From JALZCH01 sp036387135 (GTDB lineage Bacteria; Acidobacteriota; Blastocatellia; Pyrinomonadales; Pyrinomonadaceae), in NCBI GenBank assembly GCA_036387135.1, contig DASVUH010000058.1:41510-105509 (forward strand): a stretch of 64,000 nt of DNA, in the 5' to 3' direction. The notes under the pieces are model-generated. The model made no database searches, was not told the DNA's origin, and was given only the letters and a program-made list of their open reading frames with translations. Below, piece by piece: positions 8,809 to 18,700 of the stretch (the stretch's first letter is position 1; each line of letters begins with the position of its first letter). The translations under genes were made by a program, and so were the position numbers.

Positions 8809-9626
8809 AAATTTTGGTTCATCTTTCCGATTTGCATTTCGGGCGCGTTGATTACGCGGTCGTGCGCGGTTTGATTAAAAAAATTCACGAAATCGCACCG
8901 GATTTGACTGTCGTGTCGGGCGATTTAACGCAGCGCGCTCGCTCCGCTCAATTCAAGGAAGCGAGCAGTTTTTTGAGGGCTTTGCCGCCGTGTCCGCAAA
9001 TTGTCGTGCCGGGAAATCACGACGTGCCGCTTTATAACGTTTTTAACCGTTTTACCGCGCCGCTCGAAAAATATAAAAAATACATCACAGCCGATTTGCG
9101 TCCGTTTTACGCCGACGAGGACATCGCCGTTTTAGGCGTCAATACGGCTCGCTCGCTGACAATCAAAGGCGGGCGAATCAACGAACACCAGATCGAATGG
9201 ATTCGTGAAAGATTATGCCCGACCTCCGAAGCTGCGATTAAGATTATCGTCACGCACCATCCGTTTGATTTGCCGGAAGGTTATGAGGAAAGAGATTTGG
9301 TCGGGCGAGCGCGAATCGCGATGAAAATGCTGGCAAGCTGCGGCGCGGACGTTTTTCTTGCCGGACATCTGCACGTTTCGCACATCAGCGAAACGGCGAA
9401 GCGTTACCGCATCGAAGGACATTCGGCGCTCGTTATCCAAGCCGGAACGGCAACCTCGACGCGCGAGCGCGGCGAGGATAATTCGTTTAATGTAATTCGC
9501 ATCGAACGTCCCGATTTAACGGTCGAACGCCTCGTCTGGCAACCCGCAAGCTCGCAGTTCGAGATAGCCGAAATCAAAAAATACCGCCAAATTCCAAGCG
9601 GCTGGGAAAAAATATTAACGCTTTAA
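8805..9626 (+). CDS. calcineurin-like metallophosphoesterase
   Basis: A 273-residue protein with all blocks of the binuclear metallophosphoesterase fold: HLSDLHFG at residues 5-12, VSGDLTQRAR, VPGNHDVPLYN, VTHHPFDLPEG and AGHLHVSH. It resembles CpdA-type cyclic nucleotide phosphodiesterases, but the substrate is unproven. The start overlaps the lipid kinase stop (ATGA), indicating translational coupling. Its stop TAA shares the TTAA at 9623-9626 with the stop of the convergent HAD gene. Confidence 0.9.
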   Translation: MKILVHLSDLHFGRVDYAVVRGLIKKIHEIAPDLTVVSGDLTQRARSAQFKEASSFLRALPPCPQIVVPGNHDVPLYNVFNRFTAPLEKYKKYITADLRPFYADEDIAVLGVNTARSLTIKGGRINEHQIEWIRERLCPTSEAAIKIIVTHHPFDLPEGYEERDLVGRARIAMKMLASCGADVFLAGHLHVSHISETAKRYRIEGHSALVIQAGTATSTRERGEDNSFNVIRIERPDLTVERLVWQPASSQFEIAEIKKYRQIPSGWEKILTL

Positions 9627-10165
9627 AAAGCTTGATTTAAAATTATTTGCGCCGCTTCTTTTAAATTCTTAGCCGTAAAATCCGAGTTGTTTGTTTCACG
9701 GTCAAGCAAAATTGTCCGACAGCCTGCGCGCCGCCCGGCTTCGGCGTCTTTTGGCGAATCGCCGACGATCCATGAGTTTTGCAAATCGAGATTATTTTCC
9801 CGCGCCGCTTGCAGAATCATTCCGGCTTCCGGCTTGCGGCAATCGCACAAAAAACTGTATTCGGGGATTTTTCCGCCGGGCAAATGCGGGCAAAAATAAA
9901 AACCGTCAAACTCGATTTCGCACAATTCGTTTAATTTTTCCCAAACCGCCGCTAAATCCTTTTCCTTAAAAAATCCGCGCGCAATGCCCGATTGGTTCGA
10001 AACGACAAAAATTTTAAATCCGGCTTTCTTTAATTTCCGTACAGTTTCCGCCGCGCCTTCATTTAAAACGATCAAATCGGGATTGACGTTGTAAGGAACG
10101 TCTTTGACGAGCGAACCGTCTTTGTCGAAAAAAACGGCGCGAGATTTGGCGATTTTTGCTGTCAT
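9623..10165 (-). CDS. HAD-IIIA phosphatase, GmhB-like
   Basis: A 180-residue HAD phosphatase close to D-glycero-D-manno-heptose 1,7-bisphosphate 7-phosphatase. Motif I is FDKDGSLVKD near residue 12, motif II is VVSNQSGIARGFF, the zinc-binding CPH and CDC cysteines precede RKPEAGM, and motif IV is VGDSPKDAEAG. The start ATG 10165 is preferred over a TTG at 10207, which would overlap the divergent aminotransferase. No other heptose gene is in the window, so LPS-heptose specificity is inference; histidinol-phosphatase-like roles are possible. A sensible length for the family. Confidence 0.85.
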   Translation of the reverse strand: MTAKIAKSRAVFFDKDGSLVKDVPYNVNPDLIVLNEGAAETVRKLKKAGFKIFVVSNQSGIARGFFKEKDLAAVWEKLNELCEIEFDGFYFCPHLPGGKIPEYSFLCDCRKPEAGMILQAARENNLDLQNSWIVGDSPKDAEAGRRAGCRTILLDRETNNSDFTAKNLKEAAQIILNQAF

Positions 10166-10206
10166 TGTTAGATTTATTTTGCGATATTTTTGGAAAATAA
10201 AAAACA

Positions 10207-11349
10207 ATGGACGATTTTAAATTGCCGCGCCGACTCGAAGGCGTACAGACGACTTTGATTCGACAGGTTTTTGAACGCGCTTTGCCCGATTCGATCAACC
10301 TCGGATTGGGCGAGCCGGATTTGCCGACGCCGGATTTTATTAGAAAAGAAGCCGCGCGCGTCGCTCTTGAGGAACAAAACGGCTACACAAGTCATCCCGG
10401 ACTTTTGCAGTTGCGCGAAAAAATCATTTCCGATTATCCGAATCTAAATCTGACGACAAGCGATGTGGTCGTCACCTGCGGCTCGCAGGAAGCAATGACC
10501 GGCGCGATGCTTTCAATCATTGACGATGGCGACGAAGTTTTGATTCCTGATCCGGTTTTCGCCGCTTATCCGAACGTCGTGCGTTTGTGCGGCGGCATAG
10601 TAAAAACTTTTCGTCTGCCGCAGGAAAAGGATTTCGGTTTCGATTTGGAGGAATTTAAATCTAAAATTTCAAATAAAACGAAAGCCGTCGTGATTGTTTC
10701 TCCGTCAAATCCGACCGGGAAAATTTTCACCGAAACGGACTTGCGCGAAATTGCCGCCTCTTTGGAAGGCACGGGCGCGTTTGTCATCTCGGACGAAATT
10801 TACCGCGATTTGTATTTTACGGAAAACCGCCCGGCTTCGATTTCGGATTTTTACGAGCGTACGATTATCGTTTCCGGTTTGTCGAAATCTTTGAGTATGA
10901 CGGGCTGGCGTGTCGGCTGGGTGTGCAGTCAGGTAAAAGAAGTGATGCGCGCTGAAAACATCGTTCACGGATATTTGACAGTTTGCACGGCGACAGTTTC
11001 GCAAAAGGCAGCGTTGCTTGCCTGGTCAGACGAAGCGCGAAAATCAATAGCTGCGGCGCGCGAAATTTACAAACGGCGACGCGATTTCTTCGTACCACTA
11101 ATTGAAAGAGAATTAGGTTTGCGCGCCGTCACGCCGGAAGGCGCTTTTTATACGATGGTTGACGCGCGCGAATACGGCGACGATTTGGAATTGTCGCTGA
11201 AACTGCTTGAGCATCGCGTCATTACGGTTCCCGGTGTCGCTTTCGGCGAAGAATCGCGGGGCTTTTTGCGAATTTCGTTTTGCGCCGATGAAGACAAATT
11301 AGCCGAAGGTGTCAGAAGAATTAAAGAAGGTTTAGCGGGACAAAGTTAA
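10207..11349 (+). CDS. class I/II PLP-dependent aminotransferase
   Basis: A 380-residue fold-type I aminotransferase. Visible motifs are NLGLGEPDLPTPDFI, SPSNPTGK near residue 162, SDEIYRDLYF near 195 and the PLP lysine in SGLSKSLSMTGWRVGWV near 225, followed by the C-terminal arginine in FLRISF. It resembles aspartate or N-succinyl-diaminopimelate aminotransferases. With dapA and dapD on the same strand nearby it could be the missing DapC, but this is inference; family members are promiscuous. The gene diverges from the HAD gene across a 41-nt spacer. Confidence 0.88.
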   Translation: MDDFKLPRRLEGVQTTLIRQVFERALPDSINLGLGEPDLPTPDFIRKEAARVALEEQNGYTSHPGLLQLREKIISDYPNLNLTTSDVVVTCGSQEAMTGAMLSIIDDGDEVLIPDPVFAAYPNVVRLCGGIVKTFRLPQEKDFGFDLEEFKSKISNKTKAVVIVSPSNPTGKIFTETDLREIAASLEGTGAFVISDEIYRDLYFTENRPASISDFYERTIIVSGLSKSLSMTGWRVGWVCSQVKEVMRAENIVHGYLTVCTATVSQKAALLAWSDEARKSIAAAREIYKRRRDFFVPLIERELGLRAVTPEGAFYTMVDAREYGDDLELSLKLLEHRVITVPGVAFGEESRGFLRISFCADEDKLAEGVRRIKEGLAGQS

Positions 11350-11359
11350 AATGAAATTG

Positions 11360-12280
11360 TTACCGAACCGGACGGCGAGACTGAATCGCGGTCGGATTCC
11401 AAACCGGATTCGCCGCATTTCCGATTAAAGGCGCGGCGTCCGTGCCGTCTGTGTTCATAATAAATAAACCTTGATTATCGCGCTCGAACACGATTTTGGC
11501 GCCGTCGGGAGACAAAGCCGGATTAGCGTCGGAAAACGAAGAATTGTTTGAGATGTTCGTTAAAATTCCGCTTCCATCGGTCGTTACGCTGTAAATTTGG
11601 CTTTGGTGTTCAAAGTAAATTTTACCGCCGTCGGGTGAAATTGCCGGAGTTGACCATTCCAAAAGCGCGTTTAAATTTGTCAGTCGAGTCAATTCCGTGC
11701 CGTCGGGTTTGACTGAATAAAAATCGCTGCTGAAAACTCCTTTAACGATTTGGTCGCCGATGAACACGATTTTTGAACCGTCGGGCGTCCACGCGGGCGA
11801 GTGTTCGCCCGTAATATACGCCGGAACCAGCAAGCGCTGCTGATTGGTTCCGTCAGCGTTAATTAAGTAAATGTGCCAGCCTTTTTCGTGCGAGCTTTCA
11901 AAAGCAATTCGATTTCCAACCGGCGACCAGGCGGCGTTGTAGGCTTGAGCGGTTTCGGTTAATCGGCGCTGGTTGCTGCCGTCCGAATTCATCAGGAAGA
12001 TGTCTGACGTTTCGCCGTCGCCGGAAATGTAAGCAATTTGCTCGCCGTTTTTCGACCAAACCGGATTCGAGCCGTTTGCCAGTTCATTTTGATTCGTTCC
12101 GTCTGCGTTTGCGGTCATTACTTTGTAATTTCCGCCGAAAACATTCCGCGTAAACGCAATCTTATTTGCGGCGGACTGCATTTTCGCTGTTGGAATAGAA
12201 ACAAAAAACGACGTGGTTAGAAACAATGCCGCGAAAACCGAAAATGCCGCGCGTCGAATTGAAACGAGTTTTGTCATCAT
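11360..12280 (-). CDS. exported PD40/TolB-type beta-propeller protein
   Basis: A 306-residue protein with an N-terminal signal peptide and repeated PD40 blades such as SPVGNRIAFES, TPDGSKIVFIG, SPDGGKIYFEH and SPDGAKIVFER. Such propellers are surface or periplasmic binding modules and have no catalytic site here. AGGAG lies 4 nt before ATG 12280 and 7 nt before the in-frame ATG 12277, so 12277 may be used. The leader holds a shared bipartite promoter-like motif at 12379-12408. Confidence 0.82.
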   Translation of the reverse strand: MMTKLVSIRRAAFSVFAALFLTTSFFVSIPTAKMQSAANKIAFTRNVFGGNYKVMTANADGTNQNELANGSNPVWSKNGEQIAYISGDGETSDIFLMNSDGSNQRRLTETAQAYNAAWSPVGNRIAFESSHEKGWHIYLINADGTNQQRLLVPAYITGEHSPAWTPDGSKIVFIGDQIVKGVFSSDFYSVKPDGTELTRLTNLNALLEWSTPAISPDGGKIYFEHQSQIYSVTTDGSGILTNISNNSSFSDANPALSPDGAKIVFERDNQGLFIMNTDGTDAAPLIGNAANPVWNPTAIQSRRPVR

Positions 12281-12378
12281 CGTTCTCCTGATAAATTAAG
12301 CCCAACTGCTTTTTAAAAGCCGCGTTTATCAGTTTTTCCCCGCGCCAGCCGAGCGTTCCCTTTTTTCCTTCACTTTAA

Positions 12379-12408
12379 TAACGCGAAAACGAAACGAAAA
12401 AGGTATCA
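12379..12408 (-). promoter_or_regulatory. bipartite motif copy 3: TGATAC-N17-CGCGTTA
   Basis: Read on the minus strand: TGATAC (12408-12403), 17 bp, CGCGTTA (12385-12379), then TGAAGG just downstream. It lies 98 nt before the ATG of the PD40 propeller gene. Four other sites in the window match with identical spacing. Promoter function is inference. Confidence 0.6.
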
Positions 12409-12449
12409 ACGGAAAAATCTTTTTTTGAAAAATCTTTTTTTTGAAGTGG

Positions 12450-12545
12450 AAATACGGAGAACGTTTTGCGGAAATAATCGAAAAGTATGAAACAGGATAT
12501 GAATTGGCTTATAAATTGAATATGCTGCGAGCGTTCTCCGTATTT
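12450..12545. repeat. 14-bp perfect inverted repeat in kinase upstream spacer
   Basis: AAATACGGAGAACG (12450-12463) pairs with 12532-12545 around a 68-nt loop. The 425-nt spacer 12281-12705 holds this element, flanked by two bipartite promoter-like motifs (12379-12408 and 12580-12609), both facing left. Short open frames across it (12375-12575 and 12441-12623) show no recognisable protein. The stem could be an operator or part of a structured leader. Confidence 0.55.
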
Positions 12546-12579
12546 TTCAATGAACCTGACGACATTTGCCGTCAACCTT

Positions 12580-12609
12580 TAACGCGCAAAAGAGAAAGAA
12601 AAAGTATCA
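12580..12609 (-). promoter_or_regulatory. bipartite motif copy 4: TGATAC-N17-CGCGTTA
   Basis: Minus-strand TGATAC (12609-12604), 17 bp, CGCGTTA (12586-12580), 4 nt, then TTGACGG. No convincing gene begins directly downstream; the nearest minus-strand gene is the PD40 propeller 300 nt away, which has its own copy. It could be a second promoter or a decayed duplicate of the 12379 site. Confidence 0.5.
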
Positions 12610-12705
12610 CTCGCAAAAAATAAAGTTGTTTGACCGTTCGGCGGTCTGGTGTCAAAATTAACAGCGTCAGACACTTCGATTTTTATTTGTGTTTTGAGTT
12701 TGCCG

Positions 12706-15700
12706 ATGACGACCGAACGGTGGCAGCAAATCGAACTGGTGTTTCAAAACGCGCTCGACCTCGCCCCCGGCGAAGAGCGGGAGCGTTATTTGACTGACGC
12801 CTGCGCTGACGACGCGGAGCTGCGAAGCGAAGTGGATAAACTGCTCGCGCAGCATGAGCGCGCCGGGAGCTTTATTTCCATCGGCGCACTCGAAAGCGGC
12901 GAATTGCCGGAAATGACCGAAGAAGTTGACGGTTTAATCGGAAAGCGAATCGGCTCTTATCGTCTCTTGAGAGAAATCGGGCGCGGCGGAATGGGCGCGG
13001 TTTACGAAGCCGAGCGCGCCGACAATTCGTTTCAGCGCCGGGTCGCCGTCAAATTTATCAAGCGCGGAATGGACACGGATTTAATCCTCAAACGTTTTCG
13101 CAACGAACGACAAATTCTCGCATCGCTCAATCACCCGAACATCGCGCGTCTTCTCGATGGCGGAACCACAGCCGACGGTTTGCCTTATTTCGTGATGGAG
13201 TTTATCGAAGGCGAGCCGTTTTATCACTATTGCGATAACCGCAAATTGGGCGTCACGGCGAGATTGGAATTGTTTCGGCAGATTTGCGATGCGGTTGACG
13301 AAGCGCACCGCAACAAGGTCGTTCACCGCGATTTAAAACCTTCAAATATTCTCGTCAAACCGGACGGAACGGCGAAATTGCTCGATTTCGGAATCGCCAA
13401 ATTGCTCGACCCGGAGCTTGCCGCCGCCACGATTGAGCAGACGGCGACGCAAATGCGCTTGATGACGCCGGAATACGCTTCGCCCGAACAGGTCTGCGGC
13501 GAACCTGTCACGCCTGCCGCCGATATTTACAGTTTGGGAGTTTTGCTCTACGAGCTTCTGACAGGGCATCGTCCATACCGTTTTAAAAATCGCGCGATAC
13601 ACGAAATCTCGCGCGTCGTCTGCGAACAGCAACCGCTCGCGCCGAGCGAAAGTCTGACGCGCGAGGACAATTTGATTTTCACCGGAACAGGCGACCATCG
13701 GGTGACGCTCGCCGAAATCATCGAGGCGCGCAACGCCGATCTGAAAACTTTGCGACGCGAACTGGCGGGAAATCTGGACCGCGTGATTTTAAAAGCTCTC
13801 CGCAAAGAGCCTGCCGAACGTTATCAAACGGCGCTCGAATTATCCGAAGAAATCGAGCGCGTTTTGCAGAATCGCCCGGTCAAAGCTGAACCGATTCCCA
13901 TTTCCAAGCAAGCAGAAGCGACGAAACCGGAGAAAAATTCGATTGCGATTTTGCCCTTCAAACACATCGGCGCGACAGGCGCGACAGGCGAAGCGGGCGA
14001 GCAATTTTTGGGCGTCGGGCTGGCGGATTCGATTGTGCTGCGGCTCTCCACTGTGCGGCGAATCGTCGTGCGCCCGACTTCGAGCGTTATTCAATACGAA
14101 AATTCGGACGAAAACCCGTTCGAGATCGGCGCGGAATTGTCTGTCGAATACATCGTAACGGGAACGATTCGCCGCGCCGGAAATCGAATCCGCGTTTCGG
14201 CTCAGCTTCTCGACATCGCTGCAAATTCCACTGCCTGGGCGCAATCGTTTGACGAAAATTTTACCGACGTTCTCACGCTCGAAGATACGATTTCGGAAAA
14301 AATCGCCGAGCTTTTAATCGGGCAATTATCGGGCGAGGAACGCACCCGGCTGGAAAAACGCGGGACTAACAACCCGGAAGCTTACGAAGCATATTTGCGC
14401 GGTCGTTATTTCTGGAATCAGTTTACGCCGGATACTTTTGCGAAAGCGCTCGAAGCGTTTGAGCGCGCCGTCCGGCTCGATCCCGATTACGCTTTGGCTT
14501 ACGTCGGAATCTCCGATTATTACAACTGGGCGACGATTTTCGGAATGGTTCCGCCGCAAGAAGGTTACGAAAAAACGCGCCGCGCGGTTTTGCGCGCCCT
14601 TGAATTAAACGACCAACTCGGCGAAGCGTATGCGGTTTTGGGATTTATCACAGCGTTTTACGATTTGGATTGGACGGAAGGCGAGCGTTTGCTGAAACGC
14701 GCTTTGGAGCTTAATCCGAATTATCATCTCGCGCACGAATGGTATTCGGCGCTGCTCGCCGGAGTCGGGCGCAATGAAGAGGGAATTCGCGAAACCATTC
14801 GCTCGCACGAGCTTGACCCGTTCAGCCTGCGCACTAAAACGCTGACCGCCTGGCATCTTTATCAATATCGCCGCTACCCGGAAGCGCTCGCCAAAGCCGA
14901 AGAGATTATTGAAATGAATCCGCTGTATTATCAGGGATTTTTTCAGCGCGGCAACGTGCTCACCGAAATCGGGCGAGCCGAAGAAGCCGTCGCCGATGCG
15001 GAGCGCGGCTTACAGCTCTCAAAAGAACTCGGTTATATGTACTACAAGCTCTGCTTCGCTCTGATGCGGCTTAATCGCCGGGACGAAGCCGAGCAGGTTC
15101 TGCGCGATTTTGAAACGATTGCGAGCGAATCGAATACGGCTTATTCGTATCACCTGGCGATGTGCTGCGCCGCGCTCGGCGACCGCGACCGGGCTTTTGA
15201 GTTTTTTAATCGAGCCATCGAAGAACATAATATGTGGCTCGTCTGGCTCGCTACCGAACCAAAGCTCGACCCTTTGCGCGACGACGAGCGATTCAACGAA
15301 TTGCTGCGAAAAACCAACCGCCCGCATCTGGCGAGAAGGATTTCCGCGCGAAAACCGGCGAAAACCTCGGCGAAATCTCTCGCCGTGCTGCCGCTCAAAG
15401 TACACGCAATTGCCTCCGCGACCGGCGAGGACGATAAATTCCTCGGACTCGGATTAACCGACGCTCTGACCGGACGCTTATCGAAAATCCGCGATCTCGT
15501 TGTTCGCCCGACCGCGAGCGTAATGAGCGTTGCCGACACTACCGACCCGTTTGCCGCCGGGCGCGAGCTTGATGTCGAATATGTTTTGGACGGAAATCTC
15601 CGGCGCGTAGCCGACCGAGTCCGCCTCTCGGTTCAGCTTTTAAACGTCGAAACAAATGCCACTGGCTGGGCGCAAACTTTTGACGAGCGGTTAACCGATA

Positions 15701-18700
15701 TTCTCGAACTCGAAGATACGATTTCCGCCAAAGTCGCTGAATCGCTCGCGCCGCATTTAACGGGTGAAGAGCAGCAGAAACTGAAAAAACGCGGAACTGA
15801 CAACGCCGAAGCCTATGAAGCTTATCTGCGCGGTCGTTTTCACTGGAATCAATTTACGCCCGAATCGCTGCCGAAAGCTCTGGAATCTTTTCAAAAAGCG
15901 GCTGCGCTCGATCCCGAATACGCTTTGGCGCACGCCGGGCTGGCGGATTTTTACATCTGGGCGGCTATTTACGGGCTGATTCCATCCGCGTCGGCTCTGG
16001 ACGAAGCGGAAGCCGCCGCTCGACGCGCCATAGAGCTTGACGAGCGTTTGGGCGAGGCTTACGCTTCGCTCGGTTTGATTATGCAAAACCGCAGACGCTG
16101 GGCGGAATGCGAAAAGCTGGAACGTCAGGCGCTGAAACTCAATCCGAACTATGCCACCGGGCACGAGTTGTATGCGGCGATGCTCGTAGGCGTGGGCAGA
16201 ACCGAAGAAGGCATTAGGGAACTCAAAATAGCAGAAAATCTCGACCCGCTTAGTCTGCGGAGCAAAACCCTCATAGCATGGGATTTTTATCAATCGCATC
16301 GGTTCGACGAGGCTCTGGCACGAGGCAGACAAATCATTGATTTGGACAAAAATTATCCGCAGGGTTATTTGCAGATTGGAGTAGCTTTGTGGGCAATGGG
16401 ACGCGCCGAAGAAGCGCTTCCCTTTTTTCAAAAGTTTAATGAAATGATTCCCGGTTCGGGGATGGCGAAGTACCAGCTTTGTTACGGGTTGGTCGCCGTA
16501 AATCGGCACGATGAAGCGCGGTCGATTTTGGAAGAAATGAAAGCTCTCGCCGCCGAAGGCTATGTGAAACCGTATTTCCTGGCGATGGCGCACGCGGCTT
16601 TGGGCGAGCGCGACCGCGCGTTTGAGTATTTCGAGCAATCGTTCGCCGAATACGACGCATGGATGCTGTGGTTCGGAACCGACCCGATGCTTGAAAGCCT
16701 GCACGACGATGAGCGTTACGTTAATTTGCTCGAACGAATGCAAAACCCGCTGGCGGAAAAATACCGGGCGCGGTTGCGTCAAAAACCAAAAACCGGCGGC
16801 GTTAAAACGACGGGAGAAAAATCAATCGCCGTTTTGCCGCTCAAAATTTTGGGCGGGAGCGTGACCGGCGGCGATGAAGACGATTACCTTGGCATCGGCT
16901 TGGCTGATGCTTTAACGACCAGACTTTCAAACGTTAGAAAATTTGTCGTTCGCCCGACTTCGAGCGTTTTAAAATTCGGCGGCGAGCAAGCCGACGCATT
17001 TGCGGCGGGGCGCGAGCTGGAAGTTGATTTTGTTTTGGACGGCTCGGTCCGTCGCGCCGGAAACCGGATTCGCGTGACGGCGCAGCTTTTAAACGTCGGA
17101 GAAAATTCAACGGCGTGGGCGGAGCGCTTTGACGAAAACGCGGCTGATGTTTTGGAATTGGAAGATTCGATTTCCGAGAAAGTCGCCAAATCTTTAATTC
17201 CGCATTTGACCGGCGCGGAAGCGAAACAACTGCAAAAACGCGGAACGAACAACGCCGACGCTTACGAAGCATTTATGCGCGGGCGTTTTTATTGGAGCCT
17301 GCAAACCGAAGACGGTTTTGCCAGAGCCATCAAATTATTCGAGCGCGCCGTCGAGCTTGATCCCGATTACGCGCTTGCCTTTTCGGCGATTGCAGAATAT
17401 TACATTTATCTCGCCATTCATTGCGTTTTGCCGTTTGCTGAAGCTACGCGCCGCGCAAAAGTCGCTGCGCTCAAAGCCGTCGAAATTGATGCCGATTCCG
17501 CCGAAGCGCAAAACGCGCTCGGCACAATCGTGATCAATCAGGATTTCGATTGGAAAGCCGGTGAAAATTATATGCGCCGCGCCATCGAAACAAATCCGAA
17601 TATCGTTTCAGCGCGCCGCTGGTACAACGCTCTATTAATCCAAAGCGGGCGGCTCGACGAAGCGATGAACGAAGCCCGAAAAATCGTCGAGCTTGACCCG
17701 GATTCGGTTTTGAGTTTGCATTACACAGCCTGGACGCATTATCACGCCCGCCGTTATGACGAATCGCTCGAAGTGCATCGGCGGATGCTCGGCGGCGAGC
17801 CGTTTTACGCCTGGGGACATTTGACTTTGAGCTGGGTGCTGCGCTGCGCCGGAAAATTTGACGAAGCGATTGCCGCAGCCCGCAAATCCGTCACGCTCGC
17901 GCCAAAAAATCCGATGTATCACGCCGGACTCGCCGCCGCCCAAGCCGCTGCTGGCGATGAACCGGGAGCGCGCACGACTCTTACCGAAATCGAAAAACTA
18001 TCCGCCGAGAATTATGTTTCGCCGTTTATGCAGGCGATTGTTTATTGCTGGCTGGGAGATTTTGAACGCACATTTGCTCATCTTGAACGGGCTTTTGACG
18101 AGCGGGATGTCTGGGTCGCGTGGATTGGAATTGATCCGCAATTCGATTCGATTCGGCGCGATGGGCGTTATTTTGATTTGCTTCGCCGAATGAATCATCC
18201 GCTTGCGCCCGCTCCTCGAACAACAGCGGAAACCGAAAAACGGATTCAAAAAACAAAATCCGAAAACGGCGCAAAAGCGGTCGCCGTGCTGCCGCTCAAA
18301 TTTATCGGCGCGCGGCAGCCTGACGACGCTTATCTCGGCATCGGGCTGGCGGATGCGATGATTACACGTCTTTCTCAAGTACGGCGTTTAAGCGTTCGCC
18401 CGACGAGCGCGGTTTTGCAGTTCGGCGAAACGACGGATTCTTTTGAAGCGGGCAGAAAGCTCGACGTTGATTTTGTTTTGGATGGCACGATTCGCCGCGC
18501 CGGCGCGCGCGTTCGCATTTCCGCGCAGCTTCTCGATGTAAAATCCAACTCGACTCGGTGGGCGGAAAGCTTTGACGAAAATCTGACAGACGTTTTAGAC
18601 CTCGAAGACCGGGTTGCCGAAAAAGTCGCCCGCCTGCTCATACCGAGGCTGACCGGAGAAGAAAAACAAAAGCTCGCCAAACGCGGCACCGACAACGCCG

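Noticed and set aside
12375..12623. Small frames on both strands in the kinase upstream spacer
   Set aside because: Mirror-image frames over an inverted repeat, no ribosome site, no known domain.
15757..16782. 341-codon open frame antisense to the giant kinase
   Set aside because: No domain is recognisable and the plus strand encodes a continuous conserved protein; long antisense frames are expected from this codon usage.
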